DNA from: Edaphobacter acidisoli
GTDB taxonomy: Bacteria; Acidobacteriota; Terriglobia; Terriglobales; Acidobacteriaceae
Assembly (NCBI RefSeq): GCF_014642855.1
Contig: NZ_BMJB01000001.1
Span: 806,001-870,000 of the forward strand
Length of the DNA stretch: 64,000 nucleotides
Direction: 5' to 3'
Shown here in pieces: positions 9,027-17,843 of the stretch. The notes beneath the pieces were generated by a model, which was given only the letters and a program-made list of their open reading frames with translations, was not told the origin of the DNA and ran no database searches. The translations under genes were made by a program, and so were the position numbers. Numbering within the stretch: position 1 is the first letter of the stretch; every line of letters starts with the position of its first letter.

Positions 9027-9050
9027 AAAGCCCGGAGCGCGCCGGGCTTT
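9027..9050 (+). terminator. Intrinsic terminator after the His-rich peptide gene
   Basis: A perfect 9-bp stem, AAAGCCCGG (9027-9035) with CCGGGCTTT (9042-9050), has a six-base loop and continues into TGCTGTTGTG. Confidence 0.85.
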
Positions 9051-9141
9051 TGCTGTTGTGCAAAACGATTTGCCTGCCTCGTCAGCATAGTGCCGCCAAT
9101 GCTGATAGAATCTATTAAATCCACTCCAGGCAGGAGAGGCA

Positions 9142-10284
9142 ATGCAGGCAATTCTGGCGCTTGAGGATGGGCGCACTTTTCGCGGCAAGAGTTTTGGCGC
9201 ACGGGCGCAGTGCTCTGGCGAGGTGGTCTTCAATACATCGCTGACCGGCTATCAGGAGATCTTTACCGATCCCTCTTATGCGGGACAGATCGTCGTTCTG
9301 ACAAATCCACACATCGGCAACTACGGGACGACTCCCAGTGATGCCGAGTCGCGCCGGCCATTCATTGAAGGCCTGGTGACGCGCGAGTTTTCGACGCTCA
9401 GCTCGAACTGGCGCTCGACGCAGGTTGCGGATGAGTATCTGGAGCGCTATGGTGTGCCGGTGATTTCGGACGTGGATACGCGCGCGGTTGTGCGGCATCT
9501 GCGGTCGAATGGCGTGATGCGTGGTGTGATTGCTTCGGGCGAGAATCTTGACGCAGAGGCGCTTGTCGCGAAGGCGCGGGCGATTCGCAAGATGGAAGGC
9601 ACTGATCTTGCCAGCGTTGTAACGACGAAAGAGATCTACGAGTGGGACGATGCGGAGCCGAAGAATCAGTCTGGCGATGCGCTGCTGAAGGCCACGGCAA
9701 ATGCAGATGCGAAGAAGATGCATGTCGTCGCGTATGACTTCGGCATCAAGGAGAACATTCTGCGGATGCTGACGCGCGAGAACTGCCGCGTAACGGTGGT
9801 TCCGGCGATGACTCCAGCGAAGGATGTGCTGGCGCTGAATCCAGATGGCGTGTTTTTCTCGAATGGCCCGGGTGATCCGGAGCCGCTGGAGTATGCGCAG
9901 GAGAATATTCGCCAGTTGCAGGGCAAGGCGCCGATGTTCGGTATCTGCCTGGGGCATCAGCTCTTTGGAATTGCTCTGGGCGGCAAGACGTACAAGCTGA
10001 AGTTTGGCCATCATGGCGGCAATCATCCGATCATGAACCACCGCACGGGCCAGGTGGAGATTACTGCGCAAAACCATAATTTCGCGGTCGATCCCGCGTC
10101 GCTTGATGAGGCGACGGTCGAAAAGACGCACACGAACCTGAATGACCACACGCTGGCTGGTTTGCGGCATAAGAAAGACCCGATGTTCAGCGTGCAGTAC
10201 CACCCGGAGGCCAGCCCAGGGCCGCACGACTCGCATTATCTCTTCCGGGACTTTCGGAAGATGATGGAAGATTTCAAAAAATAG
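9142..10284 (+). CDS. carA: Carbamoyl-phosphate synthase small (glutaminase) subunit
   Basis: A 380-residue glutamine amidotransferase subunit. It hydrolyses glutamine and channels ammonia to CarB for carbamoyl phosphate synthesis, which feeds arginine and pyrimidines. The N-terminal CPSase small-chain domain begins ALEDGRTFRGKSFG and contains TSLTGYQEIFTDPSY. The class I amidotransferase domain carries the nucleophile Cys in MFGICLGHQLFGIALGG and the His-Glu pair in QYHPEASPGPHDS. ATG 9142 is preceded by AGGAGAGG, and length is normal for the family. carB follows 74 bp downstream with a hairpin in between. Confidence 0.97.
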   Translation: MQAILALEDGRTFRGKSFGARAQCSGEVVFNTSLTGYQEIFTDPSYAGQIVVLTNPHIGNYGTTPSDAESRRPFIEGLVTREFSTLSSNWRSTQVADEYLERYGVPVISDVDTRAVVRHLRSNGVMRGVIASGENLDAEALVAKARAIRKMEGTDLASVVTTKEIYEWDDAEPKNQSGDALLKATANADAKKMHVVAYDFGIKENILRMLTRENCRVTVVPAMTPAKDVLALNPDGVFFSNGPGDPEPLEYAQENIRQLQGKAPMFGICLGHQLFGIALGGKTYKLKFGHHGGNHPIMNHRTGQVEITAQNHNFAVDPASLDEATVEKTHTNLNDHTLAGLRHKKDPMFSVQYHPEASPGPHDSHYLFRDFRKMMEDFKK

Positions 10285-10285
10285 G

Positions 10286-10317
10286 AAAAATGGCGCGGCG
10301 AGGGTCGCGCATTTTTT
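10286..10317 (+). terminator. Terminator-like hairpin between carA and carB
   Basis: AAAAATG(G)CGCG pairs with CGCGCATTTTT around an eight-base loop, with one bulged G, and ends in a T run. It begins 2 bp after the carA stop, so it could attenuate transcription into carB or protect the carA 3' end. Confidence 0.55.
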
Positions 10318-10358
10318 CGGAACAACAGAAATTTGTTTGAGAGAAGAAGACAAGAGAC

Positions 10359-13300
10359 ATGCCACGCAGGAATGACATCGCGAAAATTCTGGTGATCGGC
10401 TCGGGGCCGATTGTGATTGGTCAGTCGGCGGAGTTTGATTACTCCGGCACGCAGGCGTGCAAGGCGCTGAAGGCTGAGGGCTACGAGGTCGTGCTGGTGA
10501 ATTCGAACCCGGCGTCGATTATGACGGACCCTGAGGTTGCGGACCGCACGTATATTGAGCCGTTGAGTGCGGCGTATCTGGAGGAGATTCTTCGTGCTGA
10601 GCGCGACTTGATGGACCCGGAGGGGCTGGACAGCCACGGCAAGTTTGCTCTGCTGCCGACTGTTGGTGGACAGACGGCGCTGAACCTTGCGGTTGAACTG
10701 GCTGATTCAGGTGTGCTGGACAAGCTGGGCATCGAGCTGATTGGCGCGAAGCTGGAGGCGATTAAAAAGGCTGAAGACCGGTTGCTGTTCAAGGACGCGA
10801 TGAACAAGATCGGCCTCGACATGCCGCGTTCGGCGCTGGTCAATAACATTCGCGACGGGTTGGAGTTTGCGGGCAAGCTTGGTTTCCCGGTCGTGATTCG
10901 CCCTTCGTTTACGCTGGGCGGTTCGGGCGGTGGTATTGCGTACAACCGCGAAGAGCTGATGGAGATTCTTGCGCGTGGCCTGGACCTTTCGCCGGTGCAT
11001 GAGTGCCTGCTGGAAGAGAGCGTGCTTGGGTGGAAGGAGTACGAGCTTGAGGTGGTGCGTGACCTGAAGGACAACGTCATCATCATCTGCTCGATTGAGA
11101 ACTTCGATCCGATGGGTGTGCATACGGGCGACTCGATCACGGTCGCTCCGGCGCAGACATTGACCGATCGCGAGTATCAGGTGATGCGCGATGCTGCCAT
11201 TGGCGTGATGCGCGAGATCGGCGTTGAGACCGGCGGAAGCAATGTGCAGTTCGCGGTCAATCCGGTGAATGGACGCATGACGGTGATTGAGATGAATCCG
11301 CGTGTGTCGCGGTCTTCGGCACTGGCGTCGAAGGCGACGGGATTTCCGATTGCGAAGATTGCCGCGCGGCTGGCTGTGGGCTACACCCTGGATGAGATTC
11401 AGAACGATATTACGAAGGCGACGCCTGCCTGCTTTGAGCCGACCATTGACTATGTGGTCGTGAAGATTCCGAAGTGGCAGTTTGAGAAGTTTCCAGGCGC
11501 CGATGAGGGGTTGGGGCCGCAGATGAAGTCTGTCGGCGAGGTGATGGCGATTGGTCGCACCTTCAAGGAAGCTCTGATGAAGGCTGTGCGCTCGCTTGAA
11601 ACCGGCAAGAAGGCGACGGCGGACAACATTGAGCCGCGCAGGTTGACGCAGCGGTTGGTGACGCCGCATCCGGACCGGCTTGCTTATGTTCGCTACGCGT
11701 TTGAGCAGGGCATGAAGGTGCGCGAGGTCTCGCGGCTGACCGGGATGGACCCGTGGTTTCTGCACCAGATGCAGCAGATTACCGAAGAGATTAAGGCCAT
11801 CGGTTCGACACCGATCGATAAGGTGACGGCGGAGCAGTTGCGTGATGCCAAACGGATGGGCATCTCTGATGAGCGGCTGGCGGCGACGTGGGGCTTGACT
11901 GGCGCTGAGGGCACGGCTGCTGTTCGCGCGCTGCGCAAGAAGCTGAATGTGCGGCCTGTGTACAAGCTGGTGGATACGTGCGCGGCAGAGTTTGAGAGCT
12001 ACACGCCGTATCTGTATAGCTGCTACGACGAGGAAGATGAGGCCGCGCCGACGACGCGGAAGAAGGTCATCATTCTGGGCAGCGGGCCGAACCGGATTGG
12101 GCAGGGAATTGAGTTCGACTACTGCTGCTGCCACGCGGCGTTTGCGCTGCGCGAGGATGGCTACGAGACCATCATGGTGAACTGCAATCCGGAGACGGTC
12201 TCAACTGACTACGACACGAGCGACCGGTTGTACTTTGAGCCGTTGACGCTGGAAGACGTGCTCGCTGTGTATGAGCATGAGGCTTCGGCGGGCGCTGATA
12301 TCGGGATGATCGTACAGTTTGGCGGGCAGACACCGTTGAATCTTTCGCTGCCGCTCAAGAAGGAAGGTGTGCCGATTATTGGAACTTCGCCGGAGTCGAT
12401 TGATCTTGCTGAAGACCGCAAGCGATTTGGCAAGCTGATTGAAGAGCTGAAGATTCCGCAGCCTGAAGGGGCGATGGCTACCAGCGTAGAAGAGGCTGTG
12501 GCTGGTGCAAGGCGCGTGGGATATCCCGTGCTGGTGCGGCCTTCGTATGTGCTGGGCGGGCGCGCAATGGTGATTGCGTATGACGATGAGGCGGTCATCC
12601 GCTACATGGGCACGGCGATTGAGTTTTCACAGGAACGGCCGGTGCTGATCGACCACTTCCTCGAAGATGCGGTGGAGTGCGATGTCGATGCGCTGTGCGA
12701 TGGCGATGATGTGGTGATTGCCGGCATCATGCAGCATATCGAAGAGGCTGGTATTCACTCGGGCGACTCGTCGTGCGTGCTGCCTGCGGTGGACCTGTCG
12801 GAGGACGTGCTTCAGACGATTCGTGAATACACAAGGAAGCTGGCGAAGGCGCTGGACGTTCGTGGATTGGTGAACATTCAGTTTGCGATTCAGCGCGGCA
12901 GGGTTTTTGTGATCGAGGTGAATCCGCGGGCTTCGCGCACGGTTCCGTATGTGTCGAAGGCGACGGGGATCCCGCTGGCGAAGATTGCTTCGCGCATCAT
13001 GGTGGGCAAGAAGCTGAAGGAATTGCTGCCGGAGCAGGTGGCCAATGGCCGCGATCTCGACACGGGCGCACATTACTTTGTGAAGTCGCCGGTGTTTCCG
13101 TGGAACAAGTTCCAGGGCGTGGACACGGTGCTCGGGCCGGAGATGAAGTCGACCGGCGAGGTGATGGGTGTAGCGGACAACTTCGGCGAGGCGTTTGCCA
13201 AGGCGCAGCTTGCTGCTGGATTGAAGCTGCCGCTGAAGGGAACGATCTTCCTGAGCGTGAATGACCGCGACAAGGAGGGACTGGTTTCGCTGGCGCGGCA

Positions 13301-13652
13301 GTTTGTCGAGATGGGCTTCCACCTGGTGGCGACGCACGGCACGGCAGTTGTGCTGGAGATGGCTGGGTTGCAGCCGGAGCGCGTTTACAAGGTGAAGGAA
13401 GGCCGTCCGAACGTCGTCGATCTGATCAAGGGCGAGAGGATTCAGCTCATCATCAACACGCCGCATGGGCAGGATACGTTCTTCGACGAGATGGCGATTC
13501 GGCGGGCGGCTGTGCTGGCGCGAGTTCCGACGATTACGACGCTGGCAGCGGCGCGCGCAGCGGCGGAGGGCATCAATGCCTTGCAGCGCGGGACGCTGAG
13601 CGTGGCCGCGTTGCAGACGCTTCATGCGGAGCGGGCGGCGGTGACGGTCTAA
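10359..13652 (+). CDS. carB: Carbamoyl-phosphate synthase large subunit
   Basis: A 1097-residue synthetase subunit making carbamoyl phosphate from bicarbonate, ammonia and two ATP. It shows the family's internal duplication of two ATP-grasp halves. The first half begins [20 protein letters not shown] and has [13 protein letters not shown] and [20 protein letters not shown]. The second half begins [20 protein letters not shown] near residue 567 and repeats the motifs ([20 protein letters not shown]). The C-terminal MGS-like allosteric domain follows ([16 protein letters not shown] onward). Length is typical. The protein partners with the carA product and supplies both the arginine cluster in this window and pyrimidine synthesis. 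Confidence 0.98.
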   Translation: MPRRNDIAKILVIGSGPIVIGQSAEFDYSGTQACKALKAEGYEVVLVNSNPASIMTDPEVADRTYIEPLSAAYLEEILRAERDLMDPEGLDSHGKFALLPTVGGQTALNLAVELADSGVLDKLGIELIGAKLEAIKKAEDRLLFKDAMNKIGLDMPRSALVNNIRDGLEFAGKLGFPVVIRPSFTLGGSGGGIAYNREELMEILARGLDLSPVHECLLEESVLGWKEYELEVVRDLKDNVIIICSIENFDPMGVHTGDSITVAPAQTLTDREYQVMRDAAIGVMREIGVETGGSNVQFAVNPVNGRMTVIEMNPRVSRSSALASKATGFPIAKIAARLAVGYTLDEIQNDITKATPACFEPTIDYVVVKIPKWQFEKFPGADEGLGPQMKSVGEVMAIGRTFKEALMKAVRSLETGKKATADNIEPRRLTQRLVTPHPDRLAYVRYAFEQGMKVREVSRLTGMDPWFLHQMQQITEEIKAIGSTPIDKVTAEQLRDAKRMGISDERLAATWGLTGAEGTAAVRALRKKLNVRPVYKLVDTCAAEFESYTPYLYSCYDEEDEAAPTTRKKVIILGSGPNRIGQGIEFDYCCCHAAFALREDGYETIMVNCNPETVSTDYDTSDRLYFEPLTLEDVLAVYEHEASAGADIGMIVQFGGQTPLNLSLPLKKEGVPIIGTSPESIDLAEDRKRFGKLIEELKIPQPEGAMATSVEEAVAGARRVGYPVLVRPSYVLGGRAMVIAYDDEAVIRYMGTAIEFSQERPVLIDHFLEDAVECDVDALCDGDDVVIAGIMQHIEEAGIHSGDSSCVLPAVDLSEDVLQTIREYTRKLAKALDVRGLVNIQFAIQRGRVFVIEVNPRASRTVPYVSKATGIPLAKIASRIMVGKKLKELLPEQVANGRDLDTGAHYFVKSPVFPWNKFQGVDTVLGPEMKSTGEVMGVADNFGEAFAKAQLAAGLKLPLKGTIFLSVNDRDKEGLVSLARQFVEMGFHLVATHGTAVVLEMAGLQPERVYKVKEGRPNVVDLIKGERIQLIINTPHGQDTFFDEMAIRRAAVLARVPTITTLAAARAAAEGINALQRGTLSVAALQTLHAERAAVTV

Positions 13653-13656
13653 CGGG

Positions 13657-14139
13657 CTATGGTTCGAGGCCGAACCTTGCGCCGAAGGCGTAGCTGATCA
13701 TCGAAAGCGGCATCCATGCGCCGATGAGCGGGCCGTCTCCGCTCATCAGGCCGCTGCCGTGAGAGAAGGAGAAGATGGTGCGCCAGACCTTCTCGACCGA
13801 GCCGCAATTTTCGCAGAGTCCTTTGCCTGTGGGCAGGTCCAGCACCCAAACGCAGGCGATGGTGAAGAGCACGAGGCCAGAGATCCAGATATGGCGCGCG
13901 TTTGAGTTGTGCTGCATGCGTGATGCGATCAGGCCAGCAAACATCGGCATGAGAAAGGCGAGCACTGTCAGGGTGACTTTGGGGCCTGCTGAGTCGGGAT
14001 CAGGGTGGTTCAGCGTCATGACGGTGATGATGGCAATGACTAGCCCGATGGCCACTGCGGTGTGGAAGAGAAACCAAAGCGCCTCGCGGACGAGGCTGCC
14101 GATGGTGCGGTCACGCGGTCTGTCGGGCGCGGCAATCAT
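13657..14139 (-). CDS. Hypothetical four-helix membrane protein
   Basis: A 160-residue protein that I do not assign to a family. Four hydrophobic segments are visible: FLFHTAVAIGLVIAIITVM, VTLTVLAFLMPMFAGLI, IWISGLVLFTIACVWVLDL and a weaker C-terminal one (LIGAWMPLSMISYAFGA). Between helices 3 and 4 is a loop with KGLCENCGSVEKV, whose two Cys (C-x2-C) could bind metal or form a disulphide. The stop lies 5 bp from the carB stop, so the two genes converge with no room for a separate terminator. It diverges from the DapA-like gene with about 100 bp between the starts. Codon use looks like that of the neighbours. Confidence 0.7.
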   Translation of the reverse strand: MIAAPDRPRDRTIGSLVREALWFLFHTAVAIGLVIAIITVMTLNHPDPDSAGPKVTLTVLAFLMPMFAGLIASRMQHNSNARHIWISGLVLFTIACVWVLDLPTGKGLCENCGSVEKVWRTIFSFSHGSGLMSGDGPLIGAWMPLSMISYAFGARFGLEP

Positions 14140-14246
14140 GGCACTCTACTAGTTACTTTAACCGGACGGCGCGTTGTGGCTGACGTAGTTTCGCGGCGAG
14201 CAGGGGTCACTGACTTGAGTCGTCCTCGACTGGTTAGAATAAAAGC

Positions 14247-15269
14247 ATGTTGCTTGAAGGGCTTCTTTTGCCGCTGACTACGCCGTTTTTTGCCGACGGC
14301 CGCCTGAATCTGAACAAGCTGGAACAGAATATTGAGCGCTACTCGAAGACGCCCGCTGCGGGCCTGATTGCGCTGGCCAGGACGGGTGAGCCATCGATGC
14401 TTTCGGATGAGGAGGCGCGGCTTGTTCTGACGAGCGCTGCTGGTGCGGCTGCGCGAGAGAAGGTACTGGTGGCAGGGGTCTCGCGCGACAGCGTTCGAGG
14501 AACGCTGGATATGGCGGAGCATGCGGGTAAGGCTGGGTTTGATGCTGTTCTGGTGAAGCGGCCGGGTGTGTTGCGTGATGCGCGCTTGGATCGTGAGGCG
14601 CTTGGATATTTTCTGATGGTCGCGGACCGCTCGGCGTTGCCGGTTGTGCTTGGGAGCGATGCGGACGCGCCGCTGCCGGTGGAGATGGTTGCGGAGTTGG
14701 CGGGGCATTCACGCATTCTCGGCATCGTGGATGCTGATGCGGGTGATGAGCGTGCGGAGGTGATTGCTGCAAAGACTGGGGCGGTGAAGCGCGAGGTGGC
14801 TGTTACGCATGTATTTGCTGCGGTGACGGGCAGGATGCAGTTACAGGGCGAGGGGATGGTCTCTGCCGCGGCGCTGACCGGCGGACCTGTTACGGCTGTT
14901 GCTCCGGCCATTCGCACGCGGACGAAGGTAGTGGGCTTTCAACGACTGGCTGGTGGTACGGGCTCGATGCTCGATGGCCTGCGTGGCGGCGTGGTGGGCG
15001 CTGCGGTTCCGTTTGCGGCGTGCGCTCCCCAGGCCTGCTATGAGGTGCTGGCTGCGTGGAAGGATGGCGACGAGGCGCTTGCGGCAGAGAAGCAGCATCG
15101 GCTGCTGGATATTGCGCGGAGGATTGAAGGCGATCTTGGCGTTGCGGGCATCAAGTATGGGTGCGACCTGAATGGGTTTTATGGTGGCCCGGCGCGGTCT
15201 CCGATCATGCCCTTGAGCGGCTCGGAGCGGGCTGAGGTCGAAGCGTTGATGCATGGGATTCGCAACTAG
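14247..15269 (+). CDS. DapA/NAL-superfamily protein lacking catalytic residues
   Basis: A 340-residue TIM-barrel protein clearly related to dihydrodipicolinate synthase and N-acetylneuraminate lyase: GLLLPLTTPFFADGRLN at the N-terminus, ARTGEPSMLSDEEARLVL where DapA has the GTTGE block, and a C-terminal PIMPLSGSERAEVEAL. Aligned from memory with E. coli DapA, the active site is altered. The Tyr of YNVP is replaced (LGSD here), the Schiff-base Lys of IKEA is replaced (VDAD here, Lys to Val), and the other Tyr (PYYNRP) is also absent. It is therefore unlikely to be a working DapA. It may be a pseudoenzyme or use different chemistry. No lysine-pathway genes are adjacent. The ribosome site is weak. 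Confidence 0.75.
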   Translation: MLLEGLLLPLTTPFFADGRLNLNKLEQNIERYSKTPAAGLIALARTGEPSMLSDEEARLVLTSAAGAAAREKVLVAGVSRDSVRGTLDMAEHAGKAGFDAVLVKRPGVLRDARLDREALGYFLMVADRSALPVVLGSDADAPLPVEMVAELAGHSRILGIVDADAGDERAEVIAAKTGAVKREVAVTHVFAAVTGRMQLQGEGMVSAAALTGGPVTAVAPAIRTRTKVVGFQRLAGGTGSMLDGLRGGVVGAAVPFAACAPQACYEVLAAWKDGDEALAAEKQHRLLDIARRIEGDLGVAGIKYGCDLNGFYGGPARSPIMPLSGSERAEVEALMHGIRN

Positions 15270-15347
15270 CCCGAGAGACGCCGCGCCAGCGATGGGTTTA
15301 TATTCCTCGCGTATGATTCAGGCATCCTACGGGTGCAAGGGGGAGCG

Positions 15348-16934
15348 ATGAGTGGGGACGGGGCTATTCAGGAGCGAATATCGGGTGTGTTGTTGCATGT
15401 GACCTCGCTGCCTTCGTATGGTGGCGTGGGCGACTTCGGGCCAGCAGCGTATGGCTTTGTTGATTTTCTGGCGGCGGCGAAGCAGCGGCTGTGGCAGGTT
15501 TTGCCGCTGAGCCCGACGGGGTATGGGAACTCGCCGTATTCGGCGCTGTCGGCGTTTGCGGGAAATCCGCTGCTGATTAGCCTGGAGAGGCTGGCGCACG
15601 ATGGGTGGATTGCATGGGACAGAATTGCCGGGCTGCCCGGGCATGAAGGGCCGGCTGACTTTGATGTGGCGATGCAGCGCAAGCTGCCGCTGATTGAAGA
15701 AGCGGCGGCGAGCTTTCTGTATAACGCTCCGGATGACAGGCGCGCGCGGTTTCAACAGTTCTGCCAAGAGAATATCTCGTGGCTGCCGGATTATGCGATG
15801 TTCAACGTGCTGCGGCGCATGCATGGATATGCATGCTGGAACGAGTGGCCGCAGGAGTATGCATTGCGGAATCACGATGCGTTGACTGCGGTGCTGAATT
15901 CGCATGGACGCGAGCTTGCCGTGGAACAGGTGGTGCAGTTCTTCTTCAATGAGCAGTGGAGCGAGCTGCGGAGCTACTGCGCGGAGCGGAAGATCAGCGT
16001 GATGGGTGACGTTGCGATCTTCGTGAGCTACGACAGCGCGGATGTGTGGACGCATCCGGAGGTGTTTGAGCTGGACGAGGAGCGGCGGCCGCTGCGCGTG
16101 TCGGGTGTGCCTCCGGATTATTTTTCGGTGACGGGGCAGCGATGGGGAAACCCGCTGTACCGCTGGGGATTGTTGCGGGAGCGGGGATTTGACTGGTGGG
16201 TGGCGCGGATTCGGCGGGCGCTTGCGCTCTATGACATGATTCGCCTCGATCACTTTCGCGGGTTTGAGGCGTACTGGTCGATTCCAGCCGAAGAAGAGAC
16301 GGCGGTGCATGGGCAGTGGGTGAAGGCTCCGGGGCACGAGTTGTTTCAGCGGTTGAAGGATGTGTTTGGCAACCTGCCGTTCGTCGCTGAGGACCTGGGG
16401 CTGATTACGCCTGAGGTCGATGAGCTGCGTGAGCACTTTGGAATGCCGGGGATGCGCATTTTGCAATTTGGATTTTCGGACCGCGGAAGCCATCTGTATC
16501 TGCCGCACAAATTCGTGCCGAACACGGTGGTGTACACGGGCACGCACGACAACAACACGACGCTGGGCTGGTGGCAACGGGATGCGAGCGAACAGGAACG
16601 CATCAATGCGCAGACGTATCTGGAAACAATCGAGCATGATGGCGAGATCGTTTGGGCGATGATGCGCGCGGCGGCGCGGTCGGTGGCTAACCTGTGCATC
16701 TTTCCCATGCAGGACGTCCTGCACCTGGGCAGCGAGGCACGGATGAACAGGCCTGCGGCAGGCGAGGGGAACTGGACGTGGCGGTATGGAATGGATGCGC
16801 TGCACCCGGATTTCGCAACCAAGCTGGCCTCGCTGATGGAGATGACCGATCGTGATGGCTACGAACCCACGAAAGAGGGCGAGGCCAGGTCGGCCGAGGG
16901 AGCGGCGCAAGCAGAGTCGGGCGTGAACATTTAG
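15348..16934 (+). CDS. malQ: 4-alpha-glucanotransferase (amylomaltase, GH77)
   Basis: A 528-residue cytoplasmic enzyme that transfers alpha-1,4-glucan segments between maltodextrins. GH77 motifs are complete: LLHVTSLPSYGGVGDFG at the start, WQVLPLSPTGYGNSPYS, the nucleophile block MIRLDHFRGFEAYW, the acid/base region FVAEDLGLITPEV, and TGTHDNNTTLGWW. ATG 15348 has AAGGGGGAGCG just upstream; an in-frame GTG at 15333 is less well placed. No glycogen synthesis genes accompany it. The last 30 residues are an Ala/Glu-rich tail. The 61-residue gene follows after 32 bp on the same strand. Confidence 0.95.
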   Translation: MSGDGAIQERISGVLLHVTSLPSYGGVGDFGPAAYGFVDFLAAAKQRLWQVLPLSPTGYGNSPYSALSAFAGNPLLISLERLAHDGWIAWDRIAGLPGHEGPADFDVAMQRKLPLIEEAAASFLYNAPDDRRARFQQFCQENISWLPDYAMFNVLRRMHGYACWNEWPQEYALRNHDALTAVLNSHGRELAVEQVVQFFFNEQWSELRSYCAERKISVMGDVAIFVSYDSADVWTHPEVFELDEERRPLRVSGVPPDYFSVTGQRWGNPLYRWGLLRERGFDWWVARIRRALALYDMIRLDHFRGFEAYWSIPAEEETAVHGQWVKAPGHELFQRLKDVFGNLPFVAEDLGLITPEVDELREHFGMPGMRILQFGFSDRGSHLYLPHKFVPNTVVYTGTHDNNTTLGWWQRDASEQERINAQTYLETIEHDGEIVWAMMRAAARSVANLCIFPMQDVLHLGSEARMNRPAAGEGNWTWRYGMDALHPDFATKLASLMEMTDRDGYEPTKEGEARSAEGAAQAESGVNI

Positions 16935-16966
16935 ACTGGTTCGAGAATCAGAATTCAGGAGCGACG

Positions 16967-17152
16967 ATGCCTCTTTCCGGTGAAGCTATACGCACGATGA
17001 ACTATGTAGACGATATCTCTGTGACACTGCGGAGGATTCTGGCGGTGTTGCCGTCGCTGACCGAGGATGAGCGCCAGCGCGTGGCCGACCACATTCGTCA
17101 TGCGGAACCGAGTATCGACACAGTGCTGGCTGCGGTCTCGGGCAAGAAGTGA
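16967..17152 (+). CDS. Small hypothetical protein coupled to the next gene
   Basis: A 61-residue protein with no recognised family. A charged helical stretch (SVTLRRILAVLPSLTEDERQ followed by RVADHIRHAE) suggests one or two amphipathic helices. AGGAGCGACG stands directly before the ATG and supports the start. The stop overlaps the GTG of the next gene by four bases (GTGA), indicating translational coupling and probably a shared function or complex. Confidence 0.65.
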   Translation: MPLSGEAIRTMNYVDDISVTLRRILAVLPSLTEDERQRVADHIRHAEPSIDTVLAAVSGKK

Positions 17153-17718
17153 GTGGTGCGGAGGCCCAGCCCTGTGTCCGCGCGGTTGCAGTGATTGGGG
17201 CGGGGACTGCGGGACGAGGATTTGCCCTGGCCTGCGCCGCGGCGGGATTTCATGTAGTGCTTGAAGATGTCATGCCAGCGAACCTGCGCAAGGCGGAGGC
17301 GGAGTTTGCCGGGCTTGGTGCGCCTGCAGGGCGGCTGGAGATGGCCCTTACGGTTGAAGACGCCGTGCGGGAGGCCGACCTGGCGGTGGATTTTGTGCCG
17401 GATGAACTGGAGTCGAAGCTGGAGATCTTCAGTCTGCTCGACAGGATGGCTCCGCCGAAGACGATCCTCTGCACGCCGAGCGAGGCGCTGAGCATTACGG
17501 ACCTTGCCTCTTGCGTTTACAGGCCGGAGAGATGTGTTGCTGTACGCGGTAGCCTTGCGCCTGGGGGCGCGGTGAAGGTGCTCTATCCGCCGGCGGCGAC
17601 TGCGGGGACGCTTCGGGCGGTGGAGGGGTTTCTGGGTGCGCTTGGGGTTGGAGCGCAGACGGAGCCTGACCCGGATGCTCCGGCCCTGATGAAGAACCTT
17701 GTGCGGAATCAGACCTGA
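17149..17718 (+). CDS. Degenerate 3-hydroxyacyl-CoA dehydrogenase NAD-binding domain protein
   Basis: A 189-residue stand-alone Rossmann domain matching the N-terminal half of 3-hydroxyacyl-CoA dehydrogenases: VAVIGAGTAGRGFALACAAA is the dinucleotide-binding glycine motif, followed by EADLAVDFVPDELESKLEIF and LSITDLASCVYRPERCV. The C-terminal catalytic domain is absent. Where active enzymes have Asn-Thr-Ser-Ser-Leu and Met-His-Phe-Phe-Asn-Pro, this protein reads PSEAL and VRGSLAP, so the catalytic Ser and His appear lost. It may bind NAD(H) as a sensor or regulatory protein. The GTG start at 17149 overlaps the previous stop by 4 bp. Confidence 0.7.
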   Translation: MSGAEAQPCVRAVAVIGAGTAGRGFALACAAAGFHVVLEDVMPANLRKAEAEFAGLGAPAGRLEMALTVEDAVREADLAVDFVPDELESKLEIFSLLDRMAPPKTILCTPSEALSITDLASCVYRPERCVAVRGSLAPGGAVKVLYPPAATAGTLRAVEGFLGALGVGAQTEPDPDAPALMKNLVRNQT

Positions 17719-17843
17719 GCGGTGTCTAACCTGATATCTGACCTGTCAGGGTGATGGCGGTAGCGGCTCGACTGGTTCAGAATAGGGAACTGGGTCCGGG
17801 ATTTTGCGTACCAGAAAGGGTGAGACGAAGTCTGATCGCCGTC

